From DATFWC01 sp045801465 (GTDB taxonomy: Bacteria; Pseudomonadota; Alphaproteobacteria; Rhizobiales; Xanthobacteraceae), in NCBI GenBank assembly GCA_045801465.1, contig JBJMSU010000191.1:1-50444 (forward strand): a stretch of 50,444 bases of DNA, given 5' to 3'. A program made the position numbers and the translations under genes. The notes below the pieces were generated by a model. That model was not told the origin of the DNA, did not search any database, and was given only the letters and a program-made list of their open reading frames with translations. Positions 40,873-49,408 of this stretch are shown here, one piece after another; positions within the stretch are counted from its first letter, which is position 1, and each line of letters starts with the position of its first letter.

Positions 40873-41283
40873 ATGGATTTCCTCAAATCGATCGCCATCG
40901 CGGCGTCGGGCCTGCGCGCCCAAGCGGGGCGCATGCGCGTCATCTCCGAGAACGTCGCCAATGCCGACTCGACGGCGCCGCGCGCGGGCGCCAATCCGTA
41001 CCGCCGCAAGGTTCCAACCTTCCGTGCCGAGATGGATCGCGCCCTCGATGCCAAGGTGGTGGCGCTCGGCCCGGTGCGAAACGACCCTTCCGACTTCCGC
41101 ACCAGGTACGAGCCGGGCCATCCGGCCGCCGATGCCAACGGCTACGTCAGATACCCGAATGTCAATTCCGTCGTCGAGATGACCGACATGCGCGATGCCC
41201 AGCGCTCCTATGAGGCCAATCTCAACGTGATCGGCGCGACGCGACGAATGCTCCAGCGCACGATCGATATTCTGCGCGCCTGA
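40873..41283 (+). CDS. flgC: Proximal rod protein FlgC
   Basis: Rod subunit, 136 aa (standard). It has MDFLKSIAIAASGLRAQAGR, RVISENVANADSTAP, the FlgC-type YVRYPNVNSVVEMTDMRDAQ, then RSYEANLNVIGATRRMLQRT. GGAGAGG precedes the start, and flgB ends 17 bases upstream. Confidence 0.96.
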   Translation: MDFLKSIAIAASGLRAQAGRMRVISENVANADSTAPRAGANPYRRKVPTFRAEMDRALDAKVVALGPVRNDPSDFRTRYEPGHPAADANGYVRYPNVNSVVEMTDMRDAQRSYEANLNVIGATRRMLQRTIDILRA

Positions 41284-41310
41284 ACGTCACCAAGCTTCTG
41301 AGGGAACACC

Positions 41311-41628
41311 ATGTCGACGCCGACCGCCGCCGCCAATGCCTATGCCGCGCTCGCCCGTCTCACCAACCCATCCGCCGGGGCCGGCAAGGCAACGGGTGCC
41401 GAAGGCGGCGAGGGGAACTTCGGATCGCTGCTCAAGAACGCGCTCGGCGCGATCGTCGAGGCCGGGCAGACGTCGGACCGGCAGGCCCAGGCCATGGTCG
41501 CCGGCAAAGCCAACATCGTCGATGTCGTGACCGCGGTGGCGGAGACCGAAGTCGCGGTCGAAGCGCTCGTCTCGGTGCGCGACAAGGTGATCCAGGCCTA
41601 CGAAGAAATCATGCGCATGCCGATCTGA
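41311..41628 (+). CDS. fliE: Hook-basal body junction protein FliE
   Basis: Joins the MS-ring to the rod and is the first substrate of the export gate. It is 105 aa: a variable N-terminus, then FGSLLKNALGAIVEAGQTSD and the C-terminal helix VDVVTAVAETEVAVEALVSV, with RDKVIQAYEEIMRMPI. The length fits. GAGGG precedes the start. Confidence 0.94.
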   Translation: MSTPTAAANAYAALARLTNPSAGAGKATGAEGGEGNFGSLLKNALGAIVEAGQTSDRQAQAMVAGKANIVDVVTAVAETEVAVEALVSVRDKVIQAYEEIMRMPI

Positions 41629-41667
41629 CGGCGCCACGCCGCGGGAAAGAGGGGGCAAGGAGACGTC

Positions 41668-41931
41668 ATGACCGGACCGGAAGTGCTCGACGTGGCGCGC
41701 GACGCGATCGTGACGCTGGTGATCGTTTCGGCGCCGCTGATGCTGGTCGGCCTTGCAGTCGGCGTCGCCATCTCGTTGTTCCAGGCGCTCACCCAGATCC
41801 AGGAAATGACGCTCGTGTTCGTGCCGAAGATCCTCGCCATCTTCATCGCCATGCTGGTCGCGCTTCCGTTCATGAGCGACGCCCTGCATGCGCATATGAT
41901 GCGGCTTGCCGCCCGCATCGTCGGAGGCTGA
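41668..41931 (+). CDS. fliQ: Flagellar export gate protein FliQ
   Basis: Export gate subunit, 87 aa, with two membrane helices (AIVTLVIVSAPLMLVGLAVG and ILAIFIAMLVALPFMSDALH) and the family loop ALTQIQEMTLVFVPK. AAGGAG lies five bases before the ATG. fliR follows after 17 bases, in the usual order. Confidence 0.96.
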   Translation: MTGPEVLDVARDAIVTLVIVSAPLMLVGLAVGVAISLFQALTQIQEMTLVFVPKILAIFIAMLVALPFMSDALHAHMMRLAARIVGG

Positions 41932-41948
41932 TCAAAGGCGCGCCGGGT

Positions 41949-42719
41949 ATGCGGATCGACGTATCGTTTCTTCCCTTGCTCGGCGCGACCGCCATGCTGA
42001 TGTTCGCACGCATCGGCACCATGGTGATGCTGCTGCCGGGCCTGGGCGAGCTCAGCGTGCCGGCGCGCGTGCGTCTTACCCTTGCGCTGGTCCTCACCGC
42101 CGTCCTGTTTCCGCTGCACCGCGCGGCCTTCGCGCTCGATCTGAAATCCTTCGGCCCGGTGCTGCTGCTCTTGGGCCAGGAATTGTTCATCGGCGTGGTG
42201 CTCGGCTTGACGGCGCGGCTGACGATCTCGGCGCTGCAGGTCGCGGGCTCGGTGGTGGCCCAGCAGCTCGGGCTCGGCTTCGTCACCGCGGTCGATCCGA
42301 CCCAAGGCCAGCAGGGCCTGATCCTCGGCAACTTCCTCACCATCCTCGGCATCGCGCTGATCTTCGCCACCGACCTGCACTACTATGTCATCGCCGCATT
42401 GCACGACAGCTACGCGCTGTTCCGTCCCGGCGAGATGCCGCTTGCCGGCGATGTGGCGGCGCTGCTGACGCGCACCGTCGCAGCGGCGTTTCGCATCGGT
42501 ATTCAGCTTTCCGGGCCGTTCCTCGTGTTCGGGCTGCTGTTCAACGTCGGCCTCGGCGTGCTGTCGCGCCTGATGCCGCAAATGCAGGTGTTCTTCGTCG
42601 GCATGCCGCTGTCCATCCTCCTCGGCTTCGTCGCGCTTCTGTTGGTGATCGGCGCGATGATGAGCACATTCCTCGGCTATCTCGAAGGCGTGCTGCGCGA
42701 GCTCGCGCCCAGCATGTAA
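41949..42719 (+). CDS. fliR: Flagellar export gate protein FliR
   Basis: Export gate subunit, 256 aa, polytopic. It has the N-terminal LPLLGATAMLMFARIGTMVM, LLPGLGELSVPARVRLTLAL, then QELFIGVVLGLTARLTISAL and GFVTAVDPTQGQQGLILGNF. The end reads SMGM-like hydrophobic segments, then LSILLGFVALLLVIGAMMST. No strong ribosome site, so it is probably coupled to fliQ. Confidence 0.96.
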   Translation: MRIDVSFLPLLGATAMLMFARIGTMVMLLPGLGELSVPARVRLTLALVLTAVLFPLHRAAFALDLKSFGPVLLLLGQELFIGVVLGLTARLTISALQVAGSVVAQQLGLGFVTAVDPTQGQQGLILGNFLTILGIALIFATDLHYYVIAALHDSYALFRPGEMPLAGDVAALLTRTVAAAFRIGIQLSGPFLVFGLLFNVGLGVLSRLMPQMQVFFVGMPLSILLGFVALLLVIGAMMSTFLGYLEGVLRELAPSM

Positions 42720-42732
42720 TGCGAGAAGGACC

Positions 42733-43806
42733 ATGGCCGAGGAACGCGACGATTCCGACAAAACAGAAGACCCCACCCTCAAACGGCTCGACGAGGCGGT
42801 TCAACGCGGCGACGTCGCCAAGAGCCAGGAGGTCAATACCTGGTTCGTGATGGCCGCCGTGGCCCTGGTGCTGGTCGGTTTCTCCGGTTCGCTCGCCTCG
42901 GGCTTGACGACGATAATGCGTGGGCTCGTCGCCAATGCTCATCGCGTGCCGATGGACCGCGGTGGTCTCTCCGACCTGGTGGCGAAGCTCGAGTTCGAGA
43001 TCCTCGCCGCGACCGCAATCCCGTTCCTGCTGCTGGTGCTGGCGGCCATTGGCGGGAACATGATCCAGCACCGCTTCGTGTGGTCGACCGAGCAGCTCAC
43101 GCCGAAGCTTTCCAAGATCTCGCCTATTGCCGGCGCTAAACGTCTGTTTTCCAAGCTCGCGCTGGTCAACTTCCTCAAGGGCGTCGCCAAGCTCACCTTG
43201 GTCGCGGCGCTCATGATGTGGGTGTTGTGGCCCGAACGTCATCGCCTCGATGCCCTGGTGATGACCGAGGTCGTGGCCGTGTTGGCGCTTACCGAGACGC
43301 TGTCGGCGAAGCTCATCGGCTCGGTGGTCGCGGTGCTCGCGGTCATCGCCGCCCTCGACTACCTGTTTCAATACCGGCAGTGGTTCGAACGGCAGAAAAT
43401 GTCGATTCGCGAACTGAAGGAGGAGTTCAAGCACACTGAAGGCGACCCGGCCATCAAGGCCAAGATCAAGCAGATCCGCCAGGAACGGATGCGCAAGCGC
43501 ATGATGGCGGCGGTGCCCAACGCCTCGCTGGTCATCACCAACCCGACCCACTACGCGGTCGCCCTGCAGTATGATCGCGGCATGAACGCGCCCGTGTGCG
43601 TCGCCAAGGGTATCGACAACATCGCCCTCAAGATCAGGGAGGTCGCCTTGGCGCATAACGTCCCGGTGGTCGAGAATCCGCCGCTGGCGCGGGTACTGCA
43701 CGCCTCCGTCAATATCGACGGCGAGATCGCGCCCGAGCACTACAAGGCGGTCGCCGAGGTGATCGGCTACGTCATGCGGCTGCGCCGCACCATGGTGCGA
43801 TCATGA
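42733..43806 (+). CDS. flhB: Flagellar export switch protein FlhB
   Basis: Controls substrate specificity of export through self-cleavage. It is 357 aa, with four membrane helices in the first 210 residues and the cytoplasmic domain carrying NPTH at 270-273, the cleavage site. Other features are ERDDSDKTEDPTLKRLDEAV at the start and VVENPPLARVLHASVNIDGE near the end. The stop overlaps the cckA ATG by four bases. Confidence 0.97.
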   Translation: MAEERDDSDKTEDPTLKRLDEAVQRGDVAKSQEVNTWFVMAAVALVLVGFSGSLASGLTTIMRGLVANAHRVPMDRGGLSDLVAKLEFEILAATAIPFLLLVLAAIGGNMIQHRFVWSTEQLTPKLSKISPIAGAKRLFSKLALVNFLKGVAKLTLVAALMMWVLWPERHRLDALVMTEVVAVLALTETLSAKLIGSVVAVLAVIAALDYLFQYRQWFERQKMSIRELKEEFKHTEGDPAIKAKIKQIRQERMRKRMMAAVPNASLVITNPTHYAVALQYDRGMNAPVCVAKGIDNIALKIREVALAHNVPVVENPPLARVLHASVNIDGEIAPEHYKAVAEVIGYVMRLRRTMVRS

Positions 43807-46496
43807 ATTTAGCCATAACATCGACGTTGAGCCTCTTGCGCCGACTCAGACCCTCGGGCACTCAGACCGTTGCTGCGATTGACGGACAGCGGAAACGAAG
43901 CGCGGCCGATCTGGACGGTATGGCAACGCACGACCTGAGCGAAACTCCACGCCCCTCGGTCGACCGCCTGCAGCGCGGCGGCAGCATCGGCATGGTCCTG
44001 CTGGTGGCGGCGGTGCTCGTGGGGGCTGCCGTAGCGCTCCTGTTCATCGGCCGCGGCCGTGCCGAACCTTATATCGTCGGACTCCTCACCATCCTTGCCG
44101 TCATCGGCGTATTCTCGATGTTTGCCATCGCGGCCGGGATCCTGCGCCTGCCGGGCAACGAGGTGAACCCGCTGATCAAGGCCGTTACCGATACCGCCGC
44201 GGACGGACTGGTGGTGACCGACCCGACGGGTCGCGTGGTCTATGCCAATGCCACCTATCTCGACCTCGTCGATGCCGTCGATTGCGACGACGTGCGTCCG
44301 GTCGAGCGTGTGTTCGTCGGCGACCCGGACGTGTCCGAGGCCGTGTACCGGCTGGCCAAGGCGGCACGCGAGGGCCGGCGGCTGCAGGAGGAGGTTCGCG
44401 TGCCGGGCCTGCGCGGGGAGGCGGCACGCTGGCTGCGCCTGCGGGTGCGGCCGCTCGGCAAGACCGGGCGTGAGGCGCGCTCGGCCGTCTGGAGCATCGC
44501 CGATGTGACGCGCGACCGCGAGCGGCAGGAAAACGTGTTCCAGGAGCTGCAGCACGCGATCGATTATCTCGATCACGCCCCGGCCGGCTTCTTCTCCGTC
44601 GACGCTGCCGGCAGGGTCGCCTACATCAACGCCACGCTCGCGGCCTGGCTCGACTATGACCTCGCGGAAGTCGGCTCGGGCGGACTCAAGCTCGCCGACA
44701 TCGTGTCGGGCGACGGGGCGGCGCTGTTGACCACGCTCGCCGGCGCGCCCGGCCAGGTGAAGACCGAGGCCCTCGACCTCGACCTCAGAGCCCGCAGCGG
44801 AAAGACGGTTCCGGTGCGGCTCTATCACAAGCTTGCGTTCGCGGCCGACGGCACGCCTGGCGCCTCGCGCACCCTGGTGCTCAACCGCGCCCGCGAGGAG
44901 AACGCCGACGCCCTGCGCGCGGCCGAAGTGCGGTTCGTGCGTTTCTTCCACAACGCGCCGATGGCGATTGCGACGGTCGACAAAGCCGGCAAGATCGAGC
45001 GCTCCAATGCGCCTTTCGCGCGGCTCTTCCAGGGCGTGATCAAGGGCGAGGCGGTCCCGGCCCAGGGCCGATCAATCCTCAGCGTCGTGGCCGAGCGCGA
45101 CCGCGGCGGGCTCGAAGTAGCGATCGCCCGGGCGGCCGACGGCCAGGGCGACATCGCTCCGGTCGATGCCGCGCTTGCCGGCCAGGGCAGCCGCTCGGCG
45201 CGGTTCTATGTTTCCGCGGTCGAGGAGGACGAGCGCGACGGCGAGGCGGCCATCGTTTATGCCATCGAAACCACCGAGCAACGCGCACTCGAGGCCCAGT
45301 TCGCCCAGTCGCAGAAGATGCAGGCGGTCGGACAGCTGGCGGGCGGCATCGCCCATGACTTCAACAACGTGCTCTCCGCCATCATGATGGCGACTGACTT
45401 CCTGCTCAACGCGCACCGGCCGACCGATCCGTCGTTCCAAGACATCATGCAGATCAAGCAGAACGCAAACCGGGCCGCGAGCCTGGTGCGGCAGCTGCTG
45501 GCCTTCTCACGGCGACAGACCTTGCGTCCGCAGGTGCTCGACCTGGGCGAGGCTCTATCCGACCTCACCATGCTGCTGCGGCGCTTGATCGGCGAGAAAG
45601 TGGCGCTCGACGTGGTGCACGGCCGCGATTTGTGGCCGGTCAAGGTCGATATCTCGCAGTTCGAGCAGGTCGTCGTCAATCTGGCCGTCAACGCCCGCGA
45701 CGCGATGCCCGATGGCGGCAAGCTCACAGTACGGACAACGAACGTCGCCGCCGCCGACTGCGCCCGCTATGCGCACGAGCCGATGCCGGATGCCGATTAC
45801 GTGCTGGTCGAGGTGTGCGACACCGGCAGCGGAATTCCGCCCGACGTCATCAACAAGATCTTCGAGCCGTTCTTTTCCACCAAGGAGGTGGGGAAGGGGA
45901 CCGGATTGGGGCTGTCCACGGTTTACGGCATCGTCAAGCAAACCGGCGGCTTCATCTTTCCCGATTCCGAGCTCGGGCGCGGCACCACCTTCCGCATCTT
46001 CGTGCCGCGCTACGTCGCCGGCGCCGACGAGGTCGCGGCCGAAGCCGAGACGGCTGCGGCGCCGCTGGTGCCGGAGGCGAAGCCCGCCGCCGATCTCACG
46101 GGCCGCGGCACGATCCTTTTGGTGGAGGATGAAGAAGGATTACGGAGCTTGAATGCGCGCGGACTCGCCTCGCGCGGCTATACCGTGCTGGAGGCCGGCA
46201 ACGGGGTCGAGGCGCTCGAAGTGCTGGAGAGCCGCGGCGGCGACGTGGATCTGGTCGTGTCCGACGTGGTGATGCCGGAGATGGACGGCCCCACCTTGCT
46301 GAAGGAAATGCGCCGGCGCAATCCGGAGGTGAAGATCATCTTCGTATCGGGCTATGCCGAGGATGCATTCGAGAAGAACCTGCCCGAAGGCGGACAGTTT
46401 GCTTTCCTGGCTAAGCCCTTCACGCTGAAGCAACTCGTCGCGGCCGTGAAGGAGACGATCGCCAACGGCGAGGAGCGCGTCTCGCGCGCGTCGTAG
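43803..46496 (+). CDS. cckA: CckA-type hybrid sensor histidine kinase
   Basis: An 897-aa hybrid kinase that, in alphaproteobacteria, phosphorylates ChpT and through it CtrA and CpdR. Two membrane helices lie about 60-81 and 90-115. PAS-type regions are near 120-235, 245-360 and 375-490. The HisKA motif GGIAHDFNNVLSA has phospho-acceptor His518, and the ATPase boxes are NARDAMPDGG, DTGSGIPPDVINKIFEPFFS, and GKGTGLGLSTV. The receiver has Asp821 in SDVVMPEMDG and Lys in FLAKPF. Architecture and length fit CckA. It is the last gene of the flgB operon, with ATG overlapping flhB; a second start at 43920 would remove a poorly conserved leader. Confidence 0.9.
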   Translation: MNLAITSTLSLLRRLRPSGTQTVAAIDGQRKRSAADLDGMATHDLSETPRPSVDRLQRGGSIGMVLLVAAVLVGAAVALLFIGRGRAEPYIVGLLTILAVIGVFSMFAIAAGILRLPGNEVNPLIKAVTDTAADGLVVTDPTGRVVYANATYLDLVDAVDCDDVRPVERVFVGDPDVSEAVYRLAKAAREGRRLQEEVRVPGLRGEAARWLRLRVRPLGKTGREARSAVWSIADVTRDRERQENVFQELQHAIDYLDHAPAGFFSVDAAGRVAYINATLAAWLDYDLAEVGSGGLKLADIVSGDGAALLTTLAGAPGQVKTEALDLDLRARSGKTVPVRLYHKLAFAADGTPGASRTLVLNRAREENADALRAAEVRFVRFFHNAPMAIATVDKAGKIERSNAPFARLFQGVIKGEAVPAQGRSILSVVAERDRGGLEVAIARAADGQGDIAPVDAALAGQGSRSARFYVSAVEEDERDGEAAIVYAIETTEQRALEAQFAQSQKMQAVGQLAGGIAHDFNNVLSAIMMATDFLLNAHRPTDPSFQDIMQIKQNANRAASLVRQLLAFSRRQTLRPQVLDLGEALSDLTMLLRRLIGEKVALDVVHGRDLWPVKVDISQFEQVVVNLAVNARDAMPDGGKLTVRTTNVAAADCARYAHEPMPDADYVLVEVCDTGSGIPPDVINKIFEPFFSTKEVGKGTGLGLSTVYGIVKQTGGFIFPDSELGRGTTFRIFVPRYVAGADEVAAEAETAAAPLVPEAKPAADLTGRGTILLVEDEEGLRSLNARGLASRGYTVLEAGNGVEALEVLESRGGDVDLVVSDVVMPEMDGPTLLKEMRRRNPEVKIIFVSGYAEDAFEKNLPEGGQFAFLAKPFTLKQLVAAVKETIANGEERVSRAS

Positions 46497-46522
46497 CGGG
46501 TCAATGATCGCACGACCGAATC

Positions 46523-46550
46523 TTGAGCGGCCGGTTCACCGGCCGCTCAA
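46523..46550. terminator. Terminator between cckA and the DUF3309 gene
   Basis: Perfect 13-bp stem (46523-46535 with 46538-46550), 2-base spacer in the loop, followed by ACGTTT. It lies 27 bases past the cckA stop and 37 bases past the convergent DUF3309 gene, so it may serve both. Confidence 0.75.
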
Positions 46551-46586
46551 ACGTTTCTGATGTACAAATCGAATCGGGACGGCCGG

Positions 46587-46742
46587 TTACACGCGGCCGG
46601 TAAGTGCCAGAATCAGCACGACGATCAGCACGATGCCGAGAATGCCGGAAGGGCCGTAGCCCCAGCCGCGGCTGTAGGGCCAGCTCGGAATCGCCCCGAG
46701 AAGCAGCAGGATGAGAAGAACGATAAGAAGCGTCGACAGCAT
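46587..46742 (-). CDS. DUF3309-family membrane mini-protein
   Basis: A 51-aa protein, MLSTLLIVLLILLLLGAIPS, then WPYSRGWGYGPSGILGIVLI, VVLILALTGRV. There are two short hydrophobic helices around a WPYSRGWGYGPSG turn, the hallmark of DUF3309. The frame remains open upstream to 46964, but the sequence before ATG 46742 does not look like protein and GGGGG precedes this ATG. Family function is unknown; members are often stress-linked. The gap to the next gene (46743-47148, 406 bases) shows no gene, only an AT-richer patch near 46945-46990 that may hold promoters. Confidence 0.82.
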   Translation of the reverse strand: MLSTLLIVLLILLLLGAIPSWPYSRGWGYGPSGILGIVLIVVLILALTGRV

Positions 46743-47148
46743 GACAGCCCCCATGTTTGAATAGGGTGAAACAACCCGCACGCGATTGCGTGCAAGGCTG
46801 CGGGTCGCTGTTCCAACGGCAGAACCCGACATCGGGTTCCCGACCCCTGCGTCACGAGAAGTTGCGTGATGGCCGGCGGCCATTTTGCGGGAAGCTCCCG
46901 TTGTCCGTCCGAAAACCGTGCCGCATGACTGCAGAACCTGCGGTTCGGTCGCATGAATTCGCATTAAGCTATTGATTTGTTAAAGCTTCATCGGTATGCA
47001 GACGAGGTGCCGTGCGCGCCATCCAGCCTGCGACACAATGGGATAGGTCTTAAACTCCTGCTTTGTCGTACCAATATGAACCCCGTCCGGTGTCAGGTCA
47101 CCGACAGGCCGGAAGAGACTGTTCCGGGAAACGTCCAGAGAGGGAACG

Positions 47149-48123
47149 ATGGGATCGCTCCGTTTGCGGCTTCGTCCGCTCGTCATTCTGCTTGCTGCAC
47201 TGGCGACGCTTGCCTTTGTGGCGAGCGAGGCCGACGCCCGCGCGGGCAGCAGCCGAAGCTCCGGCAGCCGGGGCACCAACACGTTCAGCGCACCGCCGGC
47301 CACGCGCACGGCGCCGAACGCCGCCGCGCCGATGGAGCGCAGCATGACCCAGCCCGGCCAACCGGGTGCGTTCGGCCGCCAAGCCACGCCTGCGCGCCAG
47401 CCGGGCGGCATGTTCGGCGGCTTGTTCAATCGGCCCGGCCTGCTCGGCGGTCTTGCTGCCGGCTTCCTCGGTGCCGGCCTGCTCGGGCTCCTGTTCGGTC
47501 ATGGCCTGCTCGGCGGGCTCGGCGGCATCGCCTCGATGTTCGGCCTGTTGCTGCAGATCGGGCTCGTGGTGATCGTGGCAAGCTTGTTGTGGCGCTGGTG
47601 GCAGCGCCGCCAGCAGCCCGCCACGGCGGGCGGACCGTCGCTGCGCGACATCAATGGCGGACCGGCGTCCGGCCTCGGCAGCTTCGGCTTCGGCGGCGGT
47701 TCGGCACCCTCGCCGGTGCGGGAACTGAACATCGAGGGCGCGGATTTCGATACGTTCGAGCGGCTCTTGGGAGAGATCCAAACCGCTTATAGTAACGAGG
47801 ATCTCAACGCGATCCGCAGCCGGGCGACGGCCGAGATGGCCTCCTATTTCGCCGAAGACCTCGACGCCAATGCGAGCCGCGGCGTCGTGAACCGCATCTC
47901 CGACGTCAAGCTTCTGCAAGGCGACCTCGCCGAGGCATGGCGCGAAGATGGCGCCGACTACGCAACCGTCGCCATGCGGTTCGCCCTGAAGGACAAGATG
48001 GTCGACCGCAGCTCCGGCCGCGTCGTCGAAGGCACCGATGAGCCGCAGGAGGCGACGGAGCTGTGGACCTTCCGGCGCGTGCCGGGCGGCCAATGGCTGC
48101 TGTCGGCTATCCAACAGACCTGA
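47149..48123 (+). CDS. Tim44-domain membrane protein
   Basis: A 324-aa protein. The N-terminal signal or anchor is LRPLVILLAALATLAFVASE, then ADARAGSSRSSGSRG. A Gly/Leu/Phe-rich segment about 85-145 (LLGGLAAGFLGAGLLGLLFG) is followed by a strong membrane helix (MFGLLLQIGLVVIVASLLWR). The C-terminal Tim44-like domain from about 185 begins GADFDTFERLLGEIQTAYSN. Bacterial Tim44-domain proteins are distant relatives of the mitochondrial import motor anchor, with no known client. GAGAGGG precedes the ATG. Confidence 0.88.
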   Translation: MGSLRLRLRPLVILLAALATLAFVASEADARAGSSRSSGSRGTNTFSAPPATRTAPNAAAPMERSMTQPGQPGAFGRQATPARQPGGMFGGLFNRPGLLGGLAAGFLGAGLLGLLFGHGLLGGLGGIASMFGLLLQIGLVVIVASLLWRWWQRRQQPATAGGPSLRDINGGPASGLGSFGFGGGSAPSPVRELNIEGADFDTFERLLGEIQTAYSNEDLNAIRSRATAEMASYFAEDLDANASRGVVNRISDVKLLQGDLAEAWREDGADYATVAMRFALKDKMVDRSSGRVVEGTDEPQEATELWTFRRVPGGQWLLSAIQQT

Positions 48124-48150
48124 ACCTTCCTCATCGTCGCCGATTGTGTG

Positions 48151-48177
48151 AGCGCGGGCCTGGCGGCCCGCGCTTTT
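48151..48177 (+). terminator. Rho-independent terminator after the Tim44 gene
   Basis: 10-bp GC-rich stem (48151-48160 with 48165-48174), TGGC loop, then TTTT and further T-rich sequence. It lies 28 bases past the stop. Confidence 0.9.
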
Positions 48178-48321
48178 GTCTTGGGGTTGTTAGCAAATCC
48201 GCCGCTCCGCGGCGTCGGAACGCGCGGAACCTCCCCGCCGGTCGATCGTTTGAATGCACGTCCGGAAGTTATGCGCGCGGCTCCGGGCCGGGTGCGGACG
48301 TGCGCATCGCGGGCGCTTGCC

Positions 48322-49320
48322 ATGTCAGACACAGCCATCATCGGAGAAGACGTCGAGGTGATCGGAACCGGCACCACGGCGGGCAATACCCCCTTCTCAT
48401 GGAGCGCCGCCATTGCCGGCGCCTTCGCCGCCACGGCGGTGGCGTTCATCATCATTTCGCTCGGCTCCGGCATCGGGCTGTCGCTGGCCTCGCCCTATAG
48501 CTGGGGACCGTCGGGCACGACGCTGACCATCATCGGTGCCATGTGGCTGGTCATGGCCCACATCTTCGGCTTCGCCACGGGCGGCTACATGGCGGCGCGG
48601 CTGCGCAGCCACTCCTATGACGGCATCGTCGACGAGACCCGGTTCCGCGATGCTGCGCAGGGATTCCTGGTGTGGTCGATCGGCGTGGTCGCCATGGCGG
48701 CGATCGCCGGCATGGCTGCGCTGTTCACGGCAGGGGCCGCCGCGCATGTGGCTTCCGGCGCGGCGGCGGGCACCGGTGCGGCCATGAGCAATCCGCAGAA
48801 CACCGCCAGCGCGTCCGATACGACCGGCTATTTCGTCGACATGTTGTTCCGCCCGAGCTCGGCAACAGCCAGCGCAGGCACCCAGTCGCCAATGAGCGCA
48901 GCTCCCGGTTCGGCGACGGTCGGCGCGGCGCCGGCCGGTCCGGCCGCAGCCGGAAGCATGTCGTCCGCGCAACAGCGCCTGGATGCCGAGAGCCGTGCCG
49001 AGGTCACGCGCATTGTCGCGCGCGGCGTCGCCCAAGGCGGCCTGACGGACCAGGATCGCACCTACTTGGCGCAGCTCGTCTCGCAGCGCACCGGCCTTCC
49101 GCCGGACGAGGCGCAGCGCCGCGTGACCGAGGTCGAAGGCAAGGCCAAGGAGACCGCCAAGGACGTCGCCGACAAGGCCGCCAAGGCCGGCTCCTACTTC
49201 TCGTTCTGGACGTTCATGTCGCTCCTGCTCGGCGCAGCCGCGGCCACGCTCGGCGGCATCGTCGGCGGCGACCTGCGCGACAAGGACAGCGTGCCGGCAC
49301 GCGATGTCGCCTATAGATAG
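48322..49320 (+). CDS. Multi-pass membrane protein, function unknown
   Basis: A 332-aa protein from ATG 48322; earlier in-frame starts (48148, 48271) overlap a terminator or lack signals. Hydrophobic spans include WSAAIAGAFAATAVAFIIIS, TLTIIGAMWLVMAHIFGFAT and VWSIGVVAMAAIAGMAALFT. A long Ala/Ser/Gly-rich loop follows, then a charged coiled region (TEVEGKAKETAKDVADKAAK) and a last span FWTFMSLLLGAAAATLGGIV. The overall layout is like proteins annotated as PhnA-like in rhizobia, but no function is established. The stop lies at the edge of a palindromic repeat. Confidence 0.78.
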   Translation: MSDTAIIGEDVEVIGTGTTAGNTPFSWSAAIAGAFAATAVAFIIISLGSGIGLSLASPYSWGPSGTTLTIIGAMWLVMAHIFGFATGGYMAARLRSHSYDGIVDETRFRDAAQGFLVWSIGVVAMAAIAGMAALFTAGAAAHVASGAAAGTGAAMSNPQNTASASDTTGYFVDMLFRPSSATASAGTQSPMSAAPGSATVGAAPAGPAAAGSMSSAQQRLDAESRAEVTRIVARGVAQGGLTDQDRTYLAQLVSQRTGLPPDEAQRRVTEVEGKAKETAKDVADKAAKAGSYFSFWTFMSLLLGAAAATLGGIVGGDLRDKDSVPARDVAYR

Positions 49321-49408
49321 GCGAATAGCGAATAGCGAATGGCGAATAGCGAGTGACGAGTAGGGTGTCGGTGCGCCCCTTTTCCATTCGCAATTCGCCA
49401 TTCGCTAT
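49320..49408. repeat. Heptad palindromic repeat R4 (convergent gene ends)
   Basis: The left arm runs GCGAATA, GCGAATA, GCGAATG, GCGAATA, GCGAGTG in 7-base steps from 49321. The right arm from 49385 is the inverse (ATTCGCA, ATTCGCC, ATTCGCT). The stop codon of the minus-strand gene (49405-49407) lies in the right arm, and the plus-strand stop (49318-49320) abuts the left arm. Confidence 0.85.

Noticed and set aside
46743..46964. N-terminal extension of the DUF3309 protein
   Set aside because: DUF3309 members are about 50 residues long and start at the first hydrophobic helix; the extension looks like non-coding sequence.
49321..49360. Possible CRISPR or phase-variable repeat tract at R4
   Set aside because: Seven-base units without spacers; they lie outside coding frames and form a hairpin with the right arm, so no CRISPR and no coding phase switch.
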